This document shows, in pieces, positions 42,152-50,979 of a DNA stretch of 64,000 nucleotides (position 1 is its first letter; every line of letters begins with the position of its first letter). The translations under genes and the position numbers were made by a program. Location of the stretch: contig CAYYIV010000003.1 of the NCBI GenBank assembly GCA_964472095.1, positions 124,001 to 188,000 of the forward strand, given 5' to 3'. The notes below the pieces were generated by a model that did no database searches, was not told where the DNA came from, and was given only the letters and a program-made list of their open reading frames with translations. This DNA is from Pelagibius sp964472095 (GTDB lineage Bacteria > Pseudomonadota > Alphaproteobacteria > Kiloniellales > Kiloniellaceae).

Positions 42152-45100
42152 ATGACGGACGATCTCACCCGGGGTTACGAGGGTCAGGACGAACTGGGCG
42201 GCGAGGCGGCCGAGGCGACGACTGCCGAGAGCGGCGCCGAGGGCAGCGCGGTCGCGGTCGGCCAGGCCGGCGAAGCGATCACCGTCAACCGCCCGGCGCC
42301 GGGCCAGACCGTCGAGATCCAGGCCGCCCCCGGGCAGACCTACGTCCTGAACTTCGCGCCGGGTCAGGCGCTGGTCCAGGTCCAGGGCGACAACTTCGTC
42401 CTCGCCTTCGACGACAACGGCGACGGCACGCCGGACAGCCGGATCGTCTTCCTCGACCTGGTGAACCTGGCCGACGGCGCCGACGCGCCGAGCTTCCAGA
42501 TCGGCAATGCCGAGATCGGCTCCGAGGTGCTGATCGGCCAGGCGCTGGCGCTGGCGGGCCAGGACGACGTCCCGCTCGACGACGTGGCAGCCGGCCCCGA
42601 TGTGATCGGCGGCGGCACCAGCCTCTACAGCGACGATTTCGGCGACCCCCTCGCTCTGCTGTCGGCGCAGGGCGTTATCCCGCCCACGGAATTGCAATTC
42701 GGCCTGATCGAGCTGGAGGACGAGATCCTCCTTCTGGAGGAAGACGACCTAGCGCCGGAAGCGGAGAACACGCCGCCCGAGGCAGACCCGGTGCTGACGC
42801 CGGCGAACCTAGCCGATGGGGGCGAAGGCGGATTGCCGCCGGAGCTGGAGGACGCCTTGAACCAGTTCGTCGGCATTCCAGCCGGCTGGACAACGCTTGG
42901 CGCCGTGGGAACCACCGACAGTTCCTTCGGCATCACGCCGCAACAAGGCTCGGCCCAGCTCACCATGGTCGCCGAAGGCGCGGACGACTCGGCTATCGAG
43001 GCATTCTTCGGACTGCCCGCCGGCACCTTCGATAATCTCCCGGGAATCGACGACGCGACCGACGGCTCGGCCATCAAGACGACGCTCACCGTGCTGGCGG
43101 GTGACCAGGTCACGTTCCACTTCAATTTCCTCGATCTCGAGCAGTATGACGGCAATGATGGATACAACGACTTCGCCTACGTCGTCTTCGGCGGCGAGGT
43201 CATCAAGCTCGCCGATGTCCTTTCAACGGACTCCGCTCCGATTCTGACGGGCATCGGCAATGTCGCACAGACCGGCTACAACGAGATCACCGTCACCTTC
43301 GCGGCCGGCGGCGACTTCGTCTTCGGCTTCGGCGTGATGAACGAAGACGATACGTCGGTTGATTCGGGCCTGCTGATCGACAACGTCGTGCACAAGTCGG
43401 GCGACAGCGAAACCTTCTTGACCGGCTTCGAGAGCGGCGATGTCAGCGACGTCGTCTTCTTCAAGAAGCTGACTGTCGACGGCGACATTGGTGACGACGA
43501 TACCGGCGAGGTCGCGGACTTCGGCGGCGCCGATGCCGAGACGGCACTGGAGGACCTGGTCTTCACGCTGCTGAGCCCGCCGACCTACGGCCAGCTCATC
43601 CTGGTCACCTCGGGTGGCGCGAGCTCGTTCCTGACCCCCGGCGACACCTTCACCAGCGAAGACACGGTCTGGTGGATCGCGACCCAGGACCAGATCGACG
43701 CCTTTCTCTCACAGGACGGCGCGCCGGAATTCCTGCCGAACGTCGAGTTCGACTACAGCGTGACCGACGAGGACGGCGCCGTCGCCACTGCGCCGGTGAC
43801 GATCACTCTTCCTGAGTCGACGGTGACCCCGCCGACGGTCGCATTGACCCTCCCAAGCGAGGTGGACTGCATCGAAGAAGACAGCAGCACCGGCGATCCG
43901 AGCAACCAGGTGTCCCTGACGGTCACGCCGGACGGCGATGATCTCCTGACCGGGATCGTGATCAGCGGCCTGCAGACAACGGGCTGGGGCTATGATTTCG
44001 CCGGCTTGGAAGGCCCCGGGATCACGGTAGACACCTCTGTAGCCGGGCAGGTGACGATCACTTTCGACACGCCGTCGAATGCAGCCTACACGGGCAGCTT
44101 CGCCGTTCAGCCGCCGGCCGATTCAGACGTCGACCACCCGACCATCACGGCGACGGCCACGGCGGTCGATCCGACCGACCCCTCGCTGACGGCCGACGGT
44201 GCGGGAACGTTGGACGTCCACGTCGATGCCGTGGCCGATCCGGTGACCGTGAACATCACCGTGAGCGACAGCGACGACGCCAACGATACCTTCCAGCCGA
44301 ACGAAACCGGCACGGTGCATGTAAGCGCGACCTTCGGTGACTATCAGGACGGCTCGGAGACCCACCGGGTCACCGTCATGGTTCCGGCGGGCTTCCTCAT
44401 CGGTGCCCTTGTCAACCTGCCGCCGGGAGTCACGTTCGACGAAAGTGTGGAGGGCGAAGTGACCTTCACCGTCCCCAACGGCACGGGCGTCTTCGACTAT
44501 TCCTTCGAAGTCACCGCGCCGGCGACGGTGAGCGATGGTGAGATCTTCAATTTCCAGGCGACGGCGACGGCAGAGGAAACCACGACCCCCATCACCAGCC
44601 CCGGCGACGTCGAGTGCAATCTGGAGAACAATTTCGAGCAGGCAACCGCGAGCGACGACATCTACGGCGGCGTCGAGGAAGAGGTCGATCCGGTGCTCAT
44701 CGTCGGCGAGAACGTCGATGACGTCGAAGGTTCGGAGACTCCGCACGAGGTCCATTTCCCGGATGGGCCGGGCGACGGACCCATCGTCGGCGAGGATGCC
44801 GGCGACGTGCTGATCGGCGATGTCGGCGGCGGCGACCTGGTCGGCAAGACTATGAACCTCGCCCTCGTGCTCGATACAACGGGCAGCATGAAGGAGCTGA
44901 TCACCTTCAACGGCGTGCCCATGACGCGCATCGAGGCGCTGGATAAGGCGGTCGAGGCGCTGCTCCAAAATATCTCCGAGACAGAAGGTGCCACGGTCCG
45001 CGTGCATCTGGTGAGTTTTGGAAGCGACGTGAAGAAGGATGGCACCTTCGACATCGTCATCAACGGCGTCGTCGACGAAGAGGAATTGCAGGCGGCTAAG

Positions 45101-46288
45101 AACTTCATCCTCGGTCCAGGGGATATTCCCGCGGAGGTCGCCGACGGTGACACGAACTATGAAGCCGGCTTCCAGGCCGCCCTCGACTGGTTCAGCAACG
45201 ACGCGAACACCCTCGACAATCCGGACTTCAACAAGACCATCTTCATCTCCGACGGCGAGCCGAACAGGGCATACCGGGGCAACGGCACCGACACGGTCAT
45301 CAACCCGAACTCGCCTCAAGGTGCCGTCGACCACGTGCTGGGCCAGTTCAATAATACCGACCCGGCGAAGGCCGATAACTTTAGCGAGTATGCTGCGCTG
45401 CTCGGCTTGTTCAAGGGCGTGAACGGAACCGTCGATTCCGTCGGTATCAATGTCGATGCCGCCGCCCTGGCCCTCCTCGACCAGATCGACGAAGGCGATG
45501 CCGACAACATCACGAGCGGTGAAGAGCTGGCCGCGGTGCTGGACGGCTTGGCCGCGGTGACGGATCTCGCCGATGTCGGCAGCGACGTCATCATCGGCAA
45601 CGACGGCGACGATCTCATCTTCGGCGACACCCTCTTTACGGACCTCTTGGCCGCCGATAAGGGGATTGTCCTGCCACCGGGCTCCGGGTGGTCGGTGATC
45701 AACGAACTTATCATCGATGGCACCTTCGCCAGCGAGGCAGAGATCATCGCCTTCCTCCGCGACCCGGCCAACCAGGAGCTCTACGATCTCGGCCGGGAAT
45801 CCCTGACCGACGACGGCGTCGGCCGCGTGGGTGGTAACGACACCATCAATGGCGGCGGCGGCAACGACACCATCTACGGCCAGGAAGGCGACGACCTGAT
45901 CGACGGCGGGGCCGGCGACGATATCATCATCGGCGGCAGCGGCAACGACACCATGACCGGTGGCGAGGGCTCGGACACCTTCGTCTGGACCGATGCGACA
46001 CGGGACGGCGAAGAGGACACCATCACCGACTTCGAACTGGGCGGAAGTGGCGACGTCATCGACCTTGCCGGCCTGCTGATCGGTGTCGGTGCGGACCCTG
46101 ATGGCGACGACCTCGACAACTATCTCAGTTTCAGCACTGCCGGCGGAGATACCACGATCACCATCGACTTCGATGGTGCAGGAGGCAGCGGTACGTCGAC
46201 CATTATTCTGAAGGGCGTCGAACTTGCAGGTGCTGACGCTGACATCATCAACACGCTGCTCACCAACGGCAACCTGGTCGCCGAGTAG
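42152..46288 (+). CDS. Large VWA-domain RTX protein (type I secretion substrate)
   Basis: A 1378-residue very acidic protein. It has no N-terminal Sec signal. Residues about 40-130 form a Gly/Gln/Val-rich module seen at the start of type I-secreted adhesins. The middle (about 560-870) has repeat-like beta domains (VSLTVTPDGDDLLTGIVISG, VDAVADPVTVNITVSDSDD). A von Willebrand A domain spans about 901-1110, with the metal site ALVLDTTGSM and TIFISDGEPN. RTX nonapeptides (GGNDTINGGGGNDTIYG, GDDLIDGGAGDD) lie at about 1226-1275, and a C-terminal type I secretion segment follows. Predicted to be exported by an ABC/TolC system, fold on calcium, and act as a surface adhesin or matrix protein. No type I transporter is in the window. 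Confidence 0.9.
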   Translation: MTDDLTRGYEGQDELGGEAAEATTAESGAEGSAVAVGQAGEAITVNRPAPGQTVEIQAAPGQTYVLNFAPGQALVQVQGDNFVLAFDDNGDGTPDSRIVFLDLVNLADGADAPSFQIGNAEIGSEVLIGQALALAGQDDVPLDDVAAGPDVIGGGTSLYSDDFGDPLALLSAQGVIPPTELQFGLIELEDEILLLEEDDLAPEAENTPPEADPVLTPANLADGGEGGLPPELEDALNQFVGIPAGWTTLGAVGTTDSSFGITPQQGSAQLTMVAEGADDSAIEAFFGLPAGTFDNLPGIDDATDGSAIKTTLTVLAGDQVTFHFNFLDLEQYDGNDGYNDFAYVVFGGEVIKLADVLSTDSAPILTGIGNVAQTGYNEITVTFAAGGDFVFGFGVMNEDDTSVDSGLLIDNVVHKSGDSETFLTGFESGDVSDVVFFKKLTVDGDIGDDDTGEVADFGGADAETALEDLVFTLLSPPTYGQLILVTSGGASSFLTPGDTFTSEDTVWWIATQDQIDAFLSQDGAPEFLPNVEFDYSVTDEDGAVATAPVTITLPESTVTPPTVALTLPSEVDCIEEDSSTGDPSNQVSLTVTPDGDDLLTGIVISGLQTTGWGYDFAGLEGPGITVDTSVAGQVTITFDTPSNAAYTGSFAVQPPADSDVDHPTITATATAVDPTDPSLTADGAGTLDVHVDAVADPVTVNITVSDSDDANDTFQPNETGTVHVSATFGDYQDGSETHRVTVMVPAGFLIGALVNLPPGVTFDESVEGEVTFTVPNGTGVFDYSFEVTAPATVSDGEIFNFQATATAEETTTPITSPGDVECNLENNFEQATASDDIYGGVEEEVDPVLIVGENVDDVEGSETPHEVHFPDGPGDGPIVGEDAGDVLIGDVGGGDLVGKTMNLALVLDTTGSMKELITFNGVPMTRIEALDKAVEALLQNISETEGATVRVHLVSFGSDVKKDGTFDIVINGVVDEEELQAAKNFILGPGDIPAEVADGDTNYEAGFQAALDWFSNDANTLDNPDFNKTIFISDGEPNRAYRGNGTDTVINPNSPQGAVDHVLGQFNNTDPAKADNFSEYAALLGLFKGVNGTVDSVGINVDAAALALLDQIDEGDADNITSGEELAAVLDGLAAVTDLADVGSDVIIGNDGDDLIFGDTLFTDLLAADKGIVLPPGSGWSVINELIIDGTFASEAEIIAFLRDPANQELYDLGRESLTDDGVGRVGGNDTINGGGGNDTIYGQEGDDLIDGGAGDDIIIGGSGNDTMTGGEGSDTFVWTDATRDGEEDTITDFELGGSGDVIDLAGLLIGVGADPDGDDLDNYLSFSTAGGDTTITIDFDGAGGSGTSTIILKGVELAGADADIINTLLTNGNLVAE

Positions 46289-46294
46289 CGGTCA

Positions 46295-46324
46295 CCGGCA
46301 CGGTCGAACCCTCGACCGTGCCGG
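46295..46324. terminator. 13-bp perfect stem-loop between convergent genes
   Basis: CCGGCACGGTCGA pairs exactly with TCGACCGTGCCGG around a 4-nt loop, 7 bases past the VWA/RTX stop and about 25 bases past the stop of the convergent O-ligase. Neither side has a T-run. It probably serves both genes as a terminator or RNA-stabilising hairpin. Confidence 0.6.
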
Positions 46325-46348
46325 GCGCTTGCCTACTGCAGGGGAGCG

Positions 46349-47761
46349 CTAGACTCGGCGGCTGGGCAGGCGGCGTGCCGGCATTTCCGGACGCCGGCCG
46401 GGATTGGGGCCGGGGCTGGGGCGCGGCTGGCCCGGTGCGCCGCTGGGCAGGGGCAGGCCGCTCGCGGCCTGCTGCGACTCCTGATACTGGCGGACGAGGC
46501 TCTCCTGAATGGCCACCAGGATGATGAGGACGTAGAACATCTCGAAGTAGGCCATGTTCAGGGCGGCGCCGGCGACCGCGTAGGCCAGCAGGCTCACCTG
46601 GAACGCCCTCGCCAGGCTGTTGATCCATTCCAGCTCCGGGATCTTGGCGGTCTGCCTGATCAGCTTCCCGCAGGAGCGCCAGGCCCGGATAAGAATGAGC
46701 AGAAAGATCCCCAGGCCGACGAAACCGACGTCCGCCAGCAGCTGGAAGTACACGCTGTGGGCGGCGCGGGGATTCTCTCTCGGCTCCGGCGTCGGGATGA
46801 AGCTCAACTGGCCGAAACGGGCCGAATAATAACTCCACGTCGCCTCGTTGGTGATGGCGGTGATGCCGCCGCCGAGAAAGGGATGGTCGAGCGCCAGCAG
46901 GATGCTGATCTTCCAGGCGATGACCCTGCCCATGAAGGACCCGTCTTTGTCGGCCTCCATGATCGTCGACATGCGGCTGAACCAGTTCTCGGGCGCGAAG
47001 TAGACGACGAAGGAGAGCCCTAAGCCGAGGGCAATGAGCATCAGGAACTTATGCTTCGACTTCAGCAGTCCATAGAGGCCGACAGCGCTCAGCCCGATCA
47101 ACCCGCCGCGCGAGAAGGTGCCGATGATGGCGACAAAGACGAGCCCGCTGGAGACGAGAAGCCCCAGCCGGATCAGCGGCTTCGCGGCATAGGCGAAGAG
47201 ATAGAGCATGATCGGCAGGAGGAAGGTCATGGCGAGCGCGAAGTGGTTGTTGTCGCCGATGATCGACCTCGCGGGTCCGTAGACATGGTGATTGCCGCCC
47301 GAGAGGATGAACTTCGCCCCTTCAGAGACGCCGTGGTAGCCCATGCCAAGGGCGAGGCCGAACAGCAGGGCGTGAACGCGCAGGCGGGTCGTGACCAGGC
47401 CGCCGATGGCGATGGTGAAAACCACGATCTTGATGAGCTTGGTCAGCTCTTCGAACCGGGTCTCGGCCGGAGCGACGCCGAACACCGTGGCCAGGCACGC
47501 CCAAAAAAGGAAGAAGAACAGCAGGACGTTGGTGCTGTTGAGCGGGATCTTCTTCGGTTCCTTGGAAATGAACCAGGCGATCAGCGTCGCCAGCGCGAAG
47601 ATCAGGTTGTAGCGCACCGACTGGCCGATGCCGAAAAGGAAGGTGTTGGGCACCAGCATCGCCGTCCAGGCCCAGAGGATGATGCCGGCGTGCGGCCGGT
47701 AGAAGATCATCGGGACCATGACCACCATGGCCGACAGCATCAGCAGGTCGCGCAGCGCCAT
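46349..47761 (-). CDS. Putative O-glycosylation ligase, exosortase A system-associated (Wzy/WaaL-like)
   Basis: A 470-residue multi-pass membrane protein with about ten helices, matching the XrtA-associated O-ligase family. The N-terminus (MALRDLLMLSAMVVMVPMIFYRPHAGI), VFGVAPAETRFEELTKLIKI and SIIGDNNHFALAMTFLLPI are typical. The periplasmic loop IPTPEPRENPRAAHSVYFQLLADVGFVGL carries the conserved Arg/His region of O-antigen ligases. The last 40 residues are Pro/Arg-rich and cytoplasmic. The enzyme would polymerise or transfer lipid-linked glycan, possibly to protein. A small membrane protein gene precedes it by 4 bases. Confidence 0.93.
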   Translation of the reverse strand: MALRDLLMLSAMVVMVPMIFYRPHAGIILWAWTAMLVPNTFLFGIGQSVRYNLIFALATLIAWFISKEPKKIPLNSTNVLLFFFLFWACLATVFGVAPAETRFEELTKLIKIVVFTIAIGGLVTTRLRVHALLFGLALGMGYHGVSEGAKFILSGGNHHVYGPARSIIGDNNHFALAMTFLLPIMLYLFAYAAKPLIRLGLLVSSGLVFVAIIGTFSRGGLIGLSAVGLYGLLKSKHKFLMLIALGLGLSFVVYFAPENWFSRMSTIMEADKDGSFMGRVIAWKISILLALDHPFLGGGITAITNEATWSYYSARFGQLSFIPTPEPRENPRAAHSVYFQLLADVGFVGLGIFLLILIRAWRSCGKLIRQTAKIPELEWINSLARAFQVSLLAYAVAGAALNMAYFEMFYVLIILVAIQESLVRQYQESQQAASGLPLPSGAPGQPRPSPGPNPGRRPEMPARRLPSRRV

Positions 47762-47765
47762 GTGG

Positions 47766-47954
47766 CTAGCGGCCCCGGCGCGATGGCGGGGAGGGCCGCC
47801 GGGGGGCGTCTTCTACGCGGGGAGACCTGATGGTTTCGCGATAGGCAAAAAGCCCGGTGGTCGGGGTGCCGGGTTTGCGCATGTCGTTGATGATGCTCCA
47901 GTAGAGGAGCAGGAGCACCCCGACGATATCGATCGCGAAAAAAATGGCTTCCAT
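47766..47954 (-). CDS. Small single-pass membrane protein upstream of the O-ligase
   Basis: A 62-residue protein. One hydrophobic helix (FFAIDIVGVLLLLYWSII) is followed by NDMRKPGTPTTGLFAYRE and a basic Arg/Pro tail. The NDxxxPGxPTxGLFAYR pattern resembles small proteins often found next to the XrtA O-ligase in alphaproteobacteria. It ends 4 bases before the O-ligase ATG, so the two are co-translated. It may be a small partner of the ligase. Confidence 0.7.
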   Translation of the reverse strand: MEAIFFAIDIVGVLLLLYWSIINDMRKPGTPTTGLFAYRETIRSPRVEDAPRRPSPPSRRGR

Positions 47955-48396
47955 TCAGGCACCCAAGTCTGCGAGCAAGGAGCGAGTATTGGTCTTAAGC
48001 GCAGATCCTACACAATGGTAGAATTCAACATCTTTGCGACCAAAAAAGGGTTACTTTCCCGCGGATTTGCCGATACCGCTTGCCGCGCCGCCAGCGGTCG
48101 ATATGAACCGGGGGGATCGATCGACGAAAGTTACAGGCTTGGCCACCGCAGTATCATAGAAAGGCTTAATTTTCTCTATAAATATCAATAGATTAATAGG
48201 GCATGTTCTGCCGTCGATCCGTAGAGCCCGATGGCCGATAAGCGAACTTGGAAGCTTCTATGATAGTTGAGGATGACATACCGCTTCCGGAAATACTACC
48301 AAAGGGCCCCCCGTGCCTTGCTCCCGCGCCGGTACCCGGCAAGCTTCCCCGACGTCTGGCTGTCCGCCAGAGGTTCATGACTGAACCGGATCGTTC
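47955..48396. other. Intergenic region with a possible 58-codon ORF
   Basis: This 442-base region separates divergent genes and is lower in GC than its neighbours. A rightward frame from ATG 48015 to 48191 would encode 58 residues (starting MVEFNIFATKKGLLSRGF), with no clear ribosome site and no recognised family, so it is only a candidate. No sigma-54 box was found. Confidence 0.3.
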
Positions 48397-49230
48397 ATGA
48401 AATACGAAAACTACTATTTTCATGTCGGGCTGCATAAAACGGCCTCGACCTATCTCCAAAGGCTCGTTTTCCCTAAATGGCCCGAAATCAAATACTTGAG
48501 ATATCGCAACATCGAATACTTCCTGCGATTGCCGGAGAATGAAAAGTATCTGATTTCCTGCGAAGGATTGTCGGGAGCGACGTTTGCAACGCTGGAGGAT
48601 CGCCGACGCGGCCTGGCCAGGCTGGCGGAGATGTTTCCCGGCGCCAACGCCATCATCGGCCTGCGGCCGCACGGCGGCTTCGTGGCGTCTCTCTACAGCC
48701 AGTACGTGCGCTACGGGGGCAGCGAGCCCTTCGAAGGCTTCTTCTCGCTCGAAGGCCCCCAGGACGGCGTGGTCTGGCGCCGCGAGGACCTCTGTTTTCG
48801 TGCCCTGATCGAATGCCTGGAGAGCTCCTTCGGCAAGCCGCCCTTCGTCTTCCAGATGAGCGAGCTGAAGACCAACAGGGACGGCCTCCTGTCCGACCTG
48901 GCCGGTTTCCTGGGAACCTCGCGAGCGCCCGCCTTGCCGCAGGAGGACAAGGCCCAGAACATCAGCCTGGGGGCCTGGCAGGGCCGGCTGCTGAGAAGCA
49001 TCAACAGGCAGGCGGGGATCACCCATACCGCCGACGGCCGCAACCGGCCGTTCCGCGGCCTGGCGCGCTGGCGATTGGACCCGACCACCGTCTGCCACAA
49101 GCTGCTGGGCCGCCTGCCCGCCGGCCCGCTGGTCCCCGCCGAGGCGCGTGCGCGGATCGACGCCGCCTACCAGCAGGACTGGGCCTTCGTGACCGACTAC
49201 ATCAAGTCTCTGTCTTTTCGCCGCTTGTGA
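48397..49230 (+). CDS. Sulfotransferase-like protein
   Basis: A 277-residue protein. The N-terminal YYFHVGLHKTASTYLQRLVF matches the 5'-PSB loop of bacterial sulfotransferases (GxxKxxST). A 3'-phosphate-like segment follows (AIIGLRPHGGFVASLYSQYVRYGG), in which the usual Arg-Asp pair is altered to RPHGG, so PAPS binding may differ. FVFQMSELKTNRDGLLSDLAGFLG resembles the later family region. It stands alone, divergent from the O-ligase unit and convergent with the flippase; its 3' end overlaps the flippase 3' end by 29 bases. Confidence 0.75.
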   Translation: MKYENYYFHVGLHKTASTYLQRLVFPKWPEIKYLRYRNIEYFLRLPENEKYLISCEGLSGATFATLEDRRRGLARLAEMFPGANAIIGLRPHGGFVASLYSQYVRYGGSEPFEGFFSLEGPQDGVVWRREDLCFRALIECLESSFGKPPFVFQMSELKTNRDGLLSDLAGFLGTSRAPALPQEDKAQNISLGAWQGRLLRSINRQAGITHTADGRNRPFRGLARWRLDPTTVCHKLLGRLPAGPLVPAEARARIDAAYQQDWAFVTDYIKSLSFRRL

Positions 49231-50770
49231 CCTGCTCTCCGGCTTGCCGCCGCCTGCGCTGGAAGCGGTCCCTGATCGTCTTCACCACGAGCCCCTCGGC
49301 CGACCCGGCCGGTCGGCCGGAGAGGTACCAAAGGGCGAGGAGACCGGCCGTGTAGACCAGGCCGCCGGCGGCGACGATGAGGGCAAGGCCGTAGAGCTGC
49401 TCCTGGAGGCCGGCTTCTTGCGGTGCGACGAGCATCCCCTTGACGCCCCAGACGGCCAGGGCCATCGCCCCGCAGGCGGCCAGTGTGCGCCACAGCCTGC
49501 TCACGACGTCCAGCCACGAGACCTGCAGGAAACGCCGCAGGATATAGTGCTGCACGAACATCATGGCGGTGTTTTCGAACACCAGCGCCCAGGCGGCCCC
49601 TTCGATGCCCGCCAGCCAGGTTCCGACGATCAGGGCGGGAATGAGTATGACGGCATTGACGACCGATAGGGACGTCACAAGCTCCGGCCTGTTGAGCGCC
49701 AGGAGAAGCGGCCGGACCGGCCCCTGCAGGGAGTTGGCCAGGGCGGAGAGGACCAGAATCTGGATCACCGGGATGGTTTCAAGCCACTTGGGCCCGAAAG
49801 CCAGCGGCACGATGAATTCGGCCGTCATGCCAATGCCGATACAAAGCGGAAGGGAAACCAGGACGGTCAGGGCGTAAGCCCGCAGGAGGATCTCCCGCAT
49901 TGCTGTCATGTCGTGGGTCAGCTTGGCAAAGCCCGGGAAGAACGTTCGCTTGACGGGCGCGACGATGGCCTGCGAGACGGTGCCCATGACCTCGCCGCTC
50001 AAGGCGAAGAGGCCGACCGCCGCCGGGGTCAGGAATGCGCCGACGACGAAAGTCGATGCGCGGCGGGAGACGAACTGCGCAAGGCCGTTCAGGAACAGCC
50101 ACTTCGAGAAATGGAAGAGATCCGACCACGCCGCCAGGGAGAGGCGGGGGCGATAGGGATGCAGGAAATAGCTGAGGATCAGCCTCAGCACCGATGCGGC
50201 GATCTGGCCCACCACCAGGGCCCAGTAGTCCCGCCAGATGAAGGCGAGGGTGACCGTGGTCAGGACGCCGCCGAGGCGGCTGGAAAGCCGATACAGGAAC
50301 TCCTTCCGGAAAACGAGGTTCTTGCGGAAGTCCACGATGCCGATGTTGATGAAGCTCTCGATGAAGGGAACCAGGGCCAGGACATAGACCAGCTCGACAA
50401 GCCGGTCGTCGCCCATGAGGGCCGCATTGGGGCCCGAGAGCAGCAGCAGCAGAACGGCAAGCAGGAACCCGCGCAGCAGGCTGAGCGTCCAGGCAGTATC
50501 ATAATGCTTGCGCCCGGCAGACTGGTTCTGGATCAGGGCGAGGTCGAAGCCGAATTCGCTGAAGGCCGCGAGGCTGCCGACGATGGCCATGCCCAGCGCC
50601 ACCAGGCCGAAGTCCTCCGGCACCAAGAGGCGGGCGAGCACCAGCATGCTGGCGAAACCGAGCACGCGGTCGGCCGATTGCAACACCACCATCCAAGCGG
50701 CGCCACGCGCCATGCGTGTGCCGACCGAGCGGGTCGGAACCGCCTTTGGCGTCTCTTGTTCTTCTATCAA
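49202..50770 (-). CDS. Wzx-type polysaccharide flippase (MOP superfamily)
   Basis: A 522-residue integral membrane protein with about 12-14 helices. The start VGTRMARGAAWMVVLQSADRVLGFASMLVLARLLVPEDFG is typical of the polysaccharide transporter family in the MOP superfamily, and SEFGFDLALIQNQS follows. It should flip lipid-linked repeat units across the inner membrane for the O-ligase/polymerase. The C-terminal ~35 residues are basic and cytoplasmic. No partner polymerase other than the XrtA O-ligase is seen. Confidence 0.92.
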   Translation of the reverse strand: MIEEQETPKAVPTRSVGTRMARGAAWMVVLQSADRVLGFASMLVLARLLVPEDFGLVALGMAIVGSLAAFSEFGFDLALIQNQSAGRKHYDTAWTLSLLRGFLLAVLLLLLSGPNAALMGDDRLVELVYVLALVPFIESFINIGIVDFRKNLVFRKEFLYRLSSRLGGVLTTVTLAFIWRDYWALVVGQIAASVLRLILSYFLHPYRPRLSLAAWSDLFHFSKWLFLNGLAQFVSRRASTFVVGAFLTPAAVGLFALSGEVMGTVSQAIVAPVKRTFFPGFAKLTHDMTAMREILLRAYALTVLVSLPLCIGIGMTAEFIVPLAFGPKWLETIPVIQILVLSALANSLQGPVRPLLLALNRPELVTSLSVVNAVILIPALIVGTWLAGIEGAAWALVFENTAMMFVQHYILRRFLQVSWLDVVSRLWRTLAACGAMALAVWGVKGMLVAPQEAGLQEQLYGLALIVAAGGLVYTAGLLALWYLSGRPAGSAEGLVVKTIRDRFQRRRRQAGEQVTSGEKTET

Positions 50771-50979
50771 GTCCGTGAACCGTGAAACCAGTGGTGCCCC
50801 CCGCCTCTATAAAGGATCGCCGCCTCCGGTGCAGCTTCGAAAAGGCGCGCAACCGCTGGCCGGGCGGCCTCTAAACAGTCGACGCGGCAGGGTCTTCTAT
50901 GGTCTCATCCCGTTGCCGTCCGGCTGCCCATGGAAGGTGCCGCGCTAAGCAAGAAGAACCGCGAATTACAACTGTTAAG

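Noticed and set aside
47955..48000. Sigma-54-like CGCTCCTTGCT upstream of the small membrane protein
   Set aside because: It shares the -12 part with the promoter at 3858 but lacks the GG of the -24 element.
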